Shown here: positions 34,292 through 45,500 of the stretch, one piece after another
Position numbering within the stretch: the stretch's first letter is position 1
How the letters are laid out: each line of letters begins with the position of its first letter
NCBI RefSeq assembly: GCF_021155775.2
Contig: NC_060237.1
Coordinates: 7,239,332 to 7,303,331, forward strand
DNA: 64,000 nt
Origin: Neodiprion pinetum
Taxonomy: Eukaryota > Arthropoda > Insecta > Hymenoptera > Diprionidae
Direction: 5' to 3'
The notes under the pieces: model-generated
Seen by the model: the letters and a program-made list of their open reading frames with translations, nothing else
The model's database searches: none
Told to the model about the DNA's origin: nothing
Made by a program: the position numbers and the translations under genes

Positions 34292-35681
34292 CCTAACTAT
34301 TTCAGTTAATACAACAAATCGAGACACTTTCTATCGAAAGAGCCGAAAAGAAACTTGTGTTATATTATATTTTATACAATATACACACGTTAAATTACTC
34401 GATAATCAGTTTTCTCATTAAATCGTGAAACGCGGCTCATCCTTCTCCCCGATCCAACCAAATCCTGCATCCCGACTCCTCGCCAAAACTCTTCAACATT
34501 GCACCGAAGCACCTATACCATAAATAATACTCGTTGATCCCATAGAGGTACGTAGAGGGCTGTACGAGATGTTATCTCAAAAGTGCTTTCATTGTGGCTA
34601 AAGTGTTTGCGTTTAGCCTATTTCTCGCCCCCTGCCCCCGGGCGTATTTCCCCCTCTCTCCATCTCTCTCTCTCTCTTCTCTAGTTTCTTTTTACCTTTT
34701 AAATTCCGTTTTCGAGCACGTATATAACTCGGCCGTGTGAGTGAATCGCGCACCCTTTTTTCCTACGCCTATACATATACATACACAGAGTGCAGGCGAG
34801 TTGTTTCGTGCGGTATGATCCCACCGCCGCCGTTAACACGTCTTGTATTGTGCCGACTATAACAATGACTTGGATGGTTCCCCCGGGGGTGAAAAGAGGG
34901 AAGCCCCCTCATCTCCTCGTGCGAGTCGTCCGGAGCCGGCGAACCCCGTTTTAGTAAAACGTTTCGCCTCGTGGAAAAGAGGATGCCACCGCGGCGAGTG
35001 ATTATCCTCGAAAAGATCCTTGGGGGCTCACGCCGGCATGAAACGGGATTAGAAAAGACCTTTTCATAAGTGCACACGGGCCTTTATACTCTTCGGTGTA
35101 CGCCTTCTCGAGTTGGTGCCCTGCGCACAGGATTTTCAAACATTTCTCATAGGCGTTTATTTACGCTGCAGGCCGAAAACCAATGTCTATGATTTTTGTA
35201 AATTTGCGAAAAATCAGCAGCCGTATCTATTCGGGCATCAATCCTGTATTGACCCTGTAAATAATGAGATATTAAATTCACATCGGAATCCTGATGTTTC
35301 TTATTTCATTTGAATGAGAAAAAATTTCAACTCTCAATTGATATGAGTTTCAAAAGCTTCAAGGTTTTATATTTTTAAAACCTATAAAGTTGGATCGTAG
35401 AGTTTGGAACGTGGAAAGGTCTGTGTGGATAGCCTGCATCTTTTCGCGTCAACGATTACAGACTATATCATCACAACGGTGTTAAAATGAATTAATAACA
35501 TTTATTGAATCGAGACAGTGACACCTAACAATGGTTTCTATTCGCTACTAATTACAATTCTCTTATGGGTAATCACAGCAACAATATTATCTCAATATTC
35601 ACAACACTTACATAGATTACTGCCGCAATAATAATATATATATATAATATGTATATTTATATATATTATCCATTCTCGTTT

Positions 35682-35697
35682 AATAAATTTATTTATT
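35682..35697. terminator. Back-to-back poly(A) signals on both strands
   Basis: The plus strand reads AATAAATTTATTTATT: AATAAA for a plus-strand transcript directly abuts TTTATT (AATAAA on the minus strand), used twice. More TTTATT copies lie at 35745-35780. This suits the convergent TM7SF3 and toy transcripts, though nearer signals exist for both. Confidence 0.35.
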
Positions 35698-38600
35698 AAT
35701 CGTATGTTTTTGCTTTTTTTTTTTTTGTTTTTTTGTCACTTTGCTTTTTATCAATTTATTTATTACACTTTATTTATAGTTCGTAAGTGAATTTTTGCAT
35801 ATCACTTCCATGTTATACATTGAACATTATCATACGCGAAACGTCCCAGTCAATCTTCTCCTTAAAAACGATGATAATACTCTTCAAATTACGCACTCTT
35901 GATTTGATTCAAGTATTAATAAAAAAATTTCATATTCATTGCGTCAATATTTCTCACTAATACGTTCATGAATCGTAAATGAAATAAATATTGAAGTTAT
36001 TGTTGACACAGCCAAGAATTTTCACAGAATCACTGTAAACTACTGCGACATTTGATAAATCTGCGAGCCCGTAATCGAAGAATATAGTCGAGGCATATGA
36101 ATCTGTCAATTGGAAATCCTCCATATGAAGAAAAGTTTTCAGGATAAAAAAGAAGGAAAAATATTGGCGCGCATTTTACACAGTAACAATTTATCAGTTT
36201 CATTCGAATTTTACTCTCGATAATTACTCGCGTCAGTGTTTGTTTTAATCTAAGGCTGAATGAGCACAATTTAGAGGACAATTAGGCATCGTTATCACAA
36301 GCGTATGTACGTAGGTTGCACTGCATGCTTACCATTTCGCTCGTACATCGAGTAATTAGCAACAGGTTAAAGTGGTTTCATGTGTCTGACACGTGTCACG
36401 CATTAAGTTAGTTCAGGACGGCTATGCGTCAAGATTGTCGAAGGGATCCCTGTTTAACACGGAAGTATTATGCAAGATGTGTGTGTGTGTGTGTGTTTGT
36501 GTGTGTTACAATTTGACATAATCGACTGGAATGATCGAAGTATCAGAATGCCGAACCGAAAGCGACGCTGCATATAGAATTATCTGTTTCTTTTTTTATT
36601 ATATACGAATATGCAGCCAAAGTCTGTTTCCAATTAGAACTTTAACTTTGTTATTCGTTAATTATTACGTTTTCTTTTCTCCAAAAATATAAATTTAAGA
36701 CTAATGTACATTATTTTACTTTACTTTTATTTTATTATTTTTCATCGTCTTTGTTTTTCTTCTTGTTCCTCTTCTTCGTTCATCTACTGTACGTATAGTA
36801 TAATAATAATGCGAAAATTGTGTTTTCAAAGAAATTGCATCGGTTAATTAACTGACCGTAAATAATGTCAATGTAAGTAGCTCCTGTGGGTATTATAATA
36901 ATCATCAATTGCTTCGCTGTACTGTCACGTGTTTTATGCACGGATGATTTTGACACACTCTATGATATTTCGATAATTATAATTATAATAAAACACAACG
37001 ATTTACTGTTTCTGCTTTCCTGATTATCTATTGATTGGTAGTAGTTACGGGTAAGGTAAGGTAGTTAGGTAGACAGGTAAGTAACGTCACCTAAATTCAC
37101 ACAGAGCTGATCGTCCCTACACGAATTTATCACACGACTCTCTCTCAGCTAGCAGAAATTGAGGGGTAATAAAACTCACAATCAGATACCCAGGGAATTG
37201 CAATCCACGAGGCGTTAACACCGGCGAAATTCATTTCAAGAATGAGAAAATAAAAAAAAATTCAGTCGAATATCGCTACCGGAAAATCAATCGCGAAAGT
37301 ATAACTGATACGAAGCGATGCTAAAAATTAATAAAACGAAAAACGACATTTGTACTAATAGATTCAGACTCGGACCGTTCGAACTTATGCATATTTAGGT
37401 AGACGTTGCAGAGGTATAGGTAAAAACGTACGTTATATATAATGGTGAATCGAATTTTATCGAGTCGAGCCACGCGTTAGATTATCACAACGAAGAAAAA
37501 ATAATAATATTGTCAAGTCCAAGAAATCATACGTTTCAACATTCCTTGAAAGATTATATCTATATTTCATAAGATGAAAAAATCGATTTGACTCGGGTTT
37601 GTTTTTATTGCAACAAAGAACTGTTTTCGTGTAAGATCTATCGAAATTATTATTTCCTTGGATTCGTTATCAAATTTTCTTCGATTGCATCATGGGAAAG
37701 AAAATACACTGAATATTACCTAGATTATAGACTACAAGTTTACTGTAGGTGAAATTATTCTTTCCCCCTAAGTATTTGCCTTTTCTTCGTGTGAAGACGA
37801 CCTTCGATTCAGCCGAAGAGGTTGTAAATCTTGGGAACTGTATATTATATGTAATAACTGGCATTCGGTATATAAGGTACTATTATTTAAATATATATAT
37901 ACAATGGCAATGTTAACTATATAATTATAATCATATACACTATAATATATCGACTAAACCAAAGGTAACAAATGCTATGTCATATTATTATTATACAATT
38001 TGTAACTGAAGACAAACGGTTTTTTTTGCTGTTCTCGTTTCCCTTTACTTGTCAATTTTTTTTTTCAATTTTTCTTTTTTTCCTCTGATATTATTTCTCT
38101 TTGTCTCATTTAAAAAAAAAATCAATATGAACTAAAAGAAATTTTTTTTTAAATTGACAACCAACGATCGACGGCTAAAAAAATAATTTACCGGCAAGAA
38201 TGGTACGTCAAAAATTGCTTTGGGATCCAAAGCAATAACCATAAACCATCGTTCTGAGATCATTGAAGATTTATCGAAGTATCCTGCAGCAAAAATTATC
38301 TGTTCGAGCCTGTTTGTTGCAAAAAAAGAAAAAAATATGTCGTTGTATATAACCGACTGTAAATAGCGTAGCAAAATCGATCCTGCATCGTGGTTTTTGT
38401 GCGATTATTAAATAAAAATGCTTGCCGATTGTGTCCGGCGAAAAACAAGCCGGAGAAACAATTTTTTTGCGATACTTTCTATCGGCATGGAAAGGGAAGA
38501 ATCCGTCGATCTGTTCGACAAACTTCCGCGATGACTTCGAAAACGGACGATCAAAAAATGCAAAACTGATAGAACGCGGCAGCCGACTGAAAAAGTTTTT

Positions 38601-39007
38601 AAAAAAAATTTCTAACTGAAGAAAAATTTATAAATCTTGTTTTAAATAAATACGTAAACTGGGAAAAACATACTCGTTTATTTGGGACAATTAATAAGAA
38701 GGATAAAGTATACGTTTGTCGGTAAAGCATTGAAAATAGATTTATTTCCGGTAGAACCGGAAGTTCAAATTAAACGAGGTATGGCAATTTTTCATGCCCA
38801 TCGTTTCGTTGTAAAATTCCGTAAATTTCGGATGTTTTCATTCAGCCGCTTCCGAGATTATCGCGAGAATTTGTCGGGACAACCGGAAGACGGACTTTTT
38901 TCTAAAAGCCTTGTTTTTCGGATTCCAGAGGTTCGAAAAAGTGATTTCCGACCGAAACCAATTCTAGCTTTCCTTACATTGCCAATGGCGATGAGAACTA
39001 AAATACT

Positions 39008-39038
<31 letters not shown>

Positions 39039-39221
39039 TTGTAAAAAAAACTTGCCGATTTCACCGCGCACGTCGATCGCTGGAAGTAAAACGTAACGTA
39101 TACGAGTCGTTAAAAAAAACGTCGAGTATAGGTGTAGGTATTTAAAATATTATTTGGTTTACCCTGCAGGTTGACCCGGGCCTCTCGCGAATGTCGGAGG
39201 TCCTAGTCGCGGCTCCGTTTC

Positions 39222-39449
39222 TCACTCGCTACCGTCTGACGTGTGCGTCGAGGTAGTCGCCGGCGGACTTGGCTGATGCTGAGGGTGCTGGGAGTGCTGA
39301 GGGTGGTGCTGAGGATGGTGCTGGGGGTGCTGCCCGGCGAGGCCAAGGGTTGCGAGCAGCGGTCGTGGGACTGGGGCAGCTGGAGGATGTGGCGGCGGGC
39401 TCTCCTGGCCGACGAGGAGACTCGTCGCCGGGAACCCGAAGAGCTGTGA
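39222..39449 (-). other. toy: In-frame open extension after the toy stop codon
   Basis: Directly after the TGA the toy frame stays open for 75 codons to a second TGA (39224-39222). The predicted peptide begins SQLFGFPATSLLVGQE, becomes Pro-rich and then His/Gln/Pro-rich (GQHPQHHPQHH) and ends THTSDGSE. This could be a readthrough extension, or a chance opening in GC-rich 3' UTR with a CAGCACC-like repeat; other frames here are also long. The stop context is TGA-T, not the favoured TGA-C. Confidence 0.4.
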
Positions 39450-39538
39450 TCACTGGAGCCGTGGCCAGTAGTTGCCGGCGAGGTCCGGAGTCTGCGAGGG
39501 TATCTGAACCGGTACCGAGACTCCCGCCGATATCACGC
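39450..39538 (-). CDS. toy: toy terminal coding exon
   Basis: 89 bases after acceptor aattccag. The correct frame reads GVISAGVSVPVQIPSQTPD then LAGNYWPRLQ and TGA (39452-39450), the invariant Pax6/toy C-terminus. A different open frame runs longer through this exon but does not join the upstream exon. The intron before it is 6.4 kb. Confidence 0.94.
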
Positions 39539-42500
39539 CTGGAATTAGACAATTGCGAAGCCAAGGTACAACGATATCCAGAGTTGGCGGTATTACAGCA
39601 ACGACGATGACAAAAACAACAACAATATCGAGTTTTTATACACCGGAATTATATTTGGCGTATCGATCAAGCTGGATCGAAGTCGTGGAATTAACGAATC
39701 CTGTTAAAGTTAGGCACAATTGATAGTTTGTGTAACGAAATATTCGTGCTACATCGTTAAAAACATTTTGCGATCATACTTGTGTTAATCAAACGAAACT
39801 TCAAACTATAGACACATCATTTTGTATACAACGTTGGCAATGCAGGGTTTCGACGATATTCAATTGTACAATCTTCATTTCTGTCACACTTCAAATTTCA
39901 TTCTCTCATACTCTGGAACGAACTGCAAAATATCTCCGAGTTTCGACTCTTCCTCGTTTCTATCAGTTTGCGAAAATTTCGCATACCTATATAATGTATA
40001 GACAAGCGATCCATCCACGGATTTCTTGTTTTTTTATATTCCGTGAACATTCATCGGCATACACAGATACCGCTGCGCGTACAAGTGCGGCAGTTTATCA
40101 CACGTGGGCGACGTGGAATTTTCTTTTTTCTTTTTCTTTTCCCCTTTTTGAGTCGCACCCTTCGCATGGCTAATATGCTGCGTGTACAAAGTGTAGAATG
40201 AGGGTGTGGGCTGGGTGACACTCCGTGACTGTATAACTCTCTCTTTCTCTCTCTCATTTGGCGGAGACGATACAAGGGTTGAAAAATGATTGATCACTGC
40301 CGGCACGTAGCGTTACGTAAAGGCGTAACTAAGAACACATGAGAGTAGGACACGTCGTATATGTATACCCCTACTGTGTCATTGTTGCGAGGCAATGGTC
40401 CAGCTCGACAAGTATTTGCGACTTCATATTATATAATATATTAGTGTGTACGAACGGGGATGTTATTACGAGGGGATGTTGTCACCGTAATATAAGTAAT
40501 AACCGTTGATACTCGAACGACCGAAACTACGCGAAGGGTTGCACTTACCACAGATCTCTCTATACGTATACATTTAATACTCGTAGCTTACCGTATAAAT
40601 ATCTATTCAATCCATTAATTCTTCCGTTTCCTCTGCATTTATACGTAACATTTGCCGTGTTATGTGTATAGAACAATTGCTTCGGTAATAACCTGTAGAA
40701 TACAGTAATCGAATACTTACGTTCCGTACGTGTTACATAGGCTGGTTTTCTCACAACTTTGCGGATTTTGGTTTCAATCGCCGATTGAAGGTGGGGGGGG
40801 GGGGGGGGGGGGAGTAACGAGATTAACAAATTGCTTTCGATTCGATTCTTACGGTGGATAAAACGTTGATTTCCAACACTATGCGCGTTAGGGTGTAACA
40901 AAAAAAAAAATTCAAACGTGGATCAAAATTTCGGTAGAGCATCTTAAATGTAATATCTCGACCAAATATGAGCTCTTTATACTGATATTTAGAGTTCGGA
41001 AATCGATTAGAGTTAGAAAAATTCTATCTCAGTATTTCTTTATAGAGCGTGGTATTTCCTAGAAGAATCTGTATTCGGATAGTTTATAAGCCAAGCCGTT
41101 TACGAGAAAGACAATGGAAAATTTTTCGATTTTTGAGTGTTATTTAAATGGAAAATGGAAAGCGTAAAGTATAGGCATCTCTAAATATCAATATTAAGAG
41201 CTCATATTTGGCTGAAATATTATGTTTGAAATGCTCTACCGAAATTTTGATCAACGTTTAATTCACCGTAAGAATTGGATCGAAAGCAATTCGTTAATCT
41301 CGTTACTTTTCCCCCGTTTCAACCGGCGTTTGAAAGTAAAAGCTGCCAAGTTTCACAAAACGAATTTACAAAATTGATCGTAAATTTTCTTACGAAATCG
41401 CATCGGTAGATTCCCTCTCCCGGGTGTCATACATCGATCGCAAATATCACCAACTCTATTTCAATGGTGAAAACGTACCTTAAGAGTTATACCGTAAACA
41501 AAAAGATTACACGTGCAATGGGAACCTGTCGATGAAGAAAAAAGCTTGGTGGAACGATTGCGCGAGGAGAAATCCTCGAAAACGAATGTATTCGTTAAAA
41601 CAAACCTATTAAATAATGCAAGATAAATTTGAACGAAATAAAAACTTCCGCAACAACGGCGTAAAGTGTGTCCAATGAAAACAAGCAGTGTTTTAGTAAC
41701 GCCGGTATAAAACGAAAATATTATCAGGTACCGAGGTAGGTACACGTAACAAGTAAACCGGATAATTACCTCGAGCGCAACCGAATCGTAATCAAAGTCG
41801 AGGAGTGTGTTCATTCCAACGTAACCGAACCGGAGTTGAAATAACAAAACCCTTTACACATTCGGTTTCGTGGAATTCGCCTGACCCGAATAAAAAAAAA
41901 AGACAGAACTTAATAAGTGTACATAACATAGGTATACCCGATACGTATAAAAAGGTACGCGCATCCTCGAGATGAAAAAGTGGCGATATATTTTTTCGCA
42001 AAATTGGCGTCTCTTTTACCATCCCGGATCGCAATCACGCTTGTACTTTCCAGAGAACGTATACGTATACAACGCAGATATTGCCTATCCCTATACACAT
42101 GTACAGATATAAGTGAACAAATGCCAAGAAAGGACGACCAAGCCAAGTGGAGGAACGGTCCCGGACGGGAAGTCGAACCCCTGAAATAAGTAACTACCCT
42201 GCGTAGGTACGTACATACGTATATCAACGTTGAAAAAAAGGGGAATGTAAAAAGAAGAAGAAGAAGACACGGATGGCTCTAACAAACGTCGAACAGACGA
42301 CCAGAGACTTTGTATCGGCCGTCGCTCTCCGTCTGCAGAGCCGAGCTAGGGAATATCTGTTCGATGGGGGTGGTTGGATATTTGGTAGATGGTTATGTAT
42401 TACATACGCGTGTTCGCCTTACATAGGTATAGGTGGGAACCAGCGCGTACATAACGATGGTTGTACATATGTACGAGAGTAGAGGGAGGGTGTGCAGGGT

Positions 42501-45500
42501 GCATGTACAGCGTGTGCCCTCTTCCTCCCGCCCCCTCCTTTGGCTTCGCACGTTATTGAGCGCTCGCCCAGGCGAGAGGCCGAGACCCAACCCAACTCCA
42601 ACCCAACTCCAACCCAACCCGAGGTTCCACCGGAGGACGGAGCCTAGGGTTCCTCTCCTCTTCGCCGGTGCGCGGCTTTCGCTAAACGGAGCTGGCGGCG
42701 TGCGGAGGCCGCGAGAGGGTGCGAGAACGGCGGGGCGGCGGGGAGGAGGAATAAGGGAGGGCAGGGGACGATATTGCGGATAGGGGGAGTGACACACAAA
42801 GAGTGAAAATAGAAAATGGAAAACTCCCGCCCCGCGCGAAGCTTCACCGTTGGGGGGAGAAAACCAGCGAACATCCCATTCTGCGATTCAGCCTGCGGCG
42901 GCAACCCCTCTTCCCTCCCCCGCCACCCCTCTCCCCCCTCTCCTTCCCCCCATCTGCCTCTCCGCCCCACCGGCTCCGCGAGATTTGTTTTAAAATCCTT
43001 TTATACAATTCGCGTCCTTATATACGCCGCCGCGATTCTCTCTGTACACATACACGTGTCTGTGCGCGGGTGTGTTTAAAAAAAAAAAAAAGAAAGTTAT
43101 ATGATATAATTTCTTTGCACGCGGTTGTGTAATGCCTGGATGTATTAACATATATTGTATTATGTGTATATTATACCCCGCAAGTACGCGGCATGTCTGT
43201 AACTACGTAGGTACCATCGCATTTTTAGTCTTAGCCAGGCCGCGTTTCTCCCACAGTTATTATACACTTTTGCTTTTATAATATCCCCCCTCTATGTGTA
43301 TAATATGTACGTGCCCTATGTACAGATTGGGCGAAACATATAACTTGACTACTAACGCGGCTAGACGCGCTATAATCCCTTCATCCGTGAAGCTGCTTGT
43401 TTTTTTTGTTCATCTTTTTACGTTTGTAAGATACAATCGTCTAAAAAACTTGACGCTACGCGTAGGTGTAGTAGGTACTCGAGTACTTCGATGGAAAATT
43501 GTAACGTTGCGTCGTTATAAAATTCTTACTCTTGATACCTCGTTATAGCTATTCCGTGATGATAAAAACTACAAGCAATAATCGGAAACACTTCGAGGCT
43601 TGAGCTGAGATTTAAAACGAAATATAAAATCAATTCCGCGTTTAGATTGTTTTTTGCTTTATACCTTTGCGGTATACCCTCCCCCACATCCGGAGGTAAA
43701 TTTCGAGAGAGCGATTTTCTACTTTCTTCAATTTCGTTTCCTCGTGTTTCACTAGAAACCGTAGGTTATATGATGAATATATCGACCATGCGTACAATTT
43801 ACACGTATTTTTCACTCTCCGCATCAGCTGCAGCTGGCTTTCTAGACGTGTAAAGAATTCCGAGTGATTACCCGCTCCCGTCATTCTGTTTCACCCTCAC
43901 TTCCTATCAATCTAGAATCAACGTGCCGGCGCAGAATCAACGATCCGCTTCGCAGTGGAATGACTGGAATTAACTTCTCGCGTGCATACCTACTTTTTTA
44001 GTTTAATATTTTGTTTTTTCAAATTTTTGGTACATTAATTAAAAAGCAGCCATCCCTATATGTTACATTTGTACAATATTATAAATCGTCGTTTGAACAT
44101 AACGTAATCAATCGTTATTAGATTTACGTCTTTGACTAATTTCAATCCACATAATCACGACGCGTGATCATATTTTTGCGCAATTATACAAATACATGTT
44201 CGTAATGTCACACGAGCGATATTTATCGCCGAGAATGGACTTGCCCCCACGTTTTTTATCGAATTTTAACACTCCTAAACTACGTGCACGAGAGACAAAT
44301 CGCGCTGCGCAGGCAACAAGTACCTTAAACCCATCTACCTTATATCCGCCTACCTACCAAGATAATAATGACCCACCTGTTCGTGAGCCATGAGTTACTC
44401 ACAATTTGCAAGTGCAAGCATGAGGGTGCAAGCACGAAGGTGAGCAACGGCACAGAACTGCGGGATGGAGAGGAACGAAGAGGAGGAGTTTGAGTTGCAT
44501 GCAGCGATGCGTAAAATAGCTGTATAACCATAGACGCGTTTATTATAGATCCGCACGGAACACAATATGCAGCCTGCAGGCTTTCCAAGCGCAGGCGTCA
44601 GGTTATACAAATTATAAATTCAAAAGAATACAAGCGTGCGAAACAAAAGGAAAGTAATAAACGTTTTACACATACCTATACATGCTTATATTACCAACCG
44701 CACACACGGTTATTATATTATATTAACTTTGCCACAACCGCCACATTATTCCTTCGTCGCAATTAAACTAATTATGCCGTATACATCATTCCGCATAACT
44801 AGACCGATACAATGCGACGCGTAATTATAACGCTGTAGGAGCTTTTATCCTTTCGGTACGCCATTGTTGTAACACGGCGATCGATTAAACTTTCATCCCG
44901 CGAACAAAATTCGAATCGTGTCGGTAGAATTGCGATATACGAGAAGAGGCGCAGACAGAGAGGATAAAAAAGAGACTAGAGTACGAATCGAATAATCGTT
45001 ACACGGTATTACATCGCTCTTCAGCCGGCGATTGATTGATCACCCGGTAAAGCGCATTCGTACGTGTAGAACGTGCATCTACGCGAATGTTACTAATGAA
45101 ATATGTAGTTGAAAATCAAGCCGCGTCTCGTACGCGTTACTATACACCGGTCATTTTTTCCCGTTAGGTATAATACATACAATATAGGCGGATGTTTAGC
45201 GGCGATTCGACCACTTTAATTGATCGTTATTTATCGGGTAGGTCCACAAGAGGTGGATGGCAGCGGCAGCTGAGACGGGGATAAAAGGATGGATGGATGG
45301 TTCGCAATTGCTCTCGCGGCGATCGTTAAAATTTCTGGTATTCTGAACGGCCGTGCACCACAGAAGGAGGTAGAAAGTGGATTGTTAATTGGAGTGTGGA
45401 AGGCCCCATTCTCTCTCTCTCATTCTTTTGGCTCCCTCGGTACGTATTATACCGAGCCTGCACCACAGCAGCGGGAACAGCAGCAGCAGCAGCAGCAGCA

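Larger units (their letters stand above)
34122..39221. other. Convergent intergenic region between TM7SF3 and toy
   Basis: Holds both 3' ends. Plus-strand poly(A) candidates for TM7SF3 are ATTAAA near 34418 and AATAAA at 35682. Minus-strand candidates for toy (TTTATT as read on plus) occur near 38738, 38675, 35745-35780 and 35688-35697. Also contains a TA tract (34266-34291), a GT tract (36477-36500) and several T-runs. No further gene recognised; an ORF at 38682-39044 is not convincing. Confidence 0.5.

Noticed and set aside
38682..39044. 120-codon plus-strand ORF downstream of toy
   Set aside because: Ends in translated CA/TA microsatellite, basic and featureless; probably toy 3' UTR in antisense.
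39229..39564. 111-codon minus-strand ORF across the toy terminal exon (Ala/Pro/Ser-rich)
   Set aside because: Wrong frame: the junction from 45940 and the invariant YWPRLQ ending fix a different frame.
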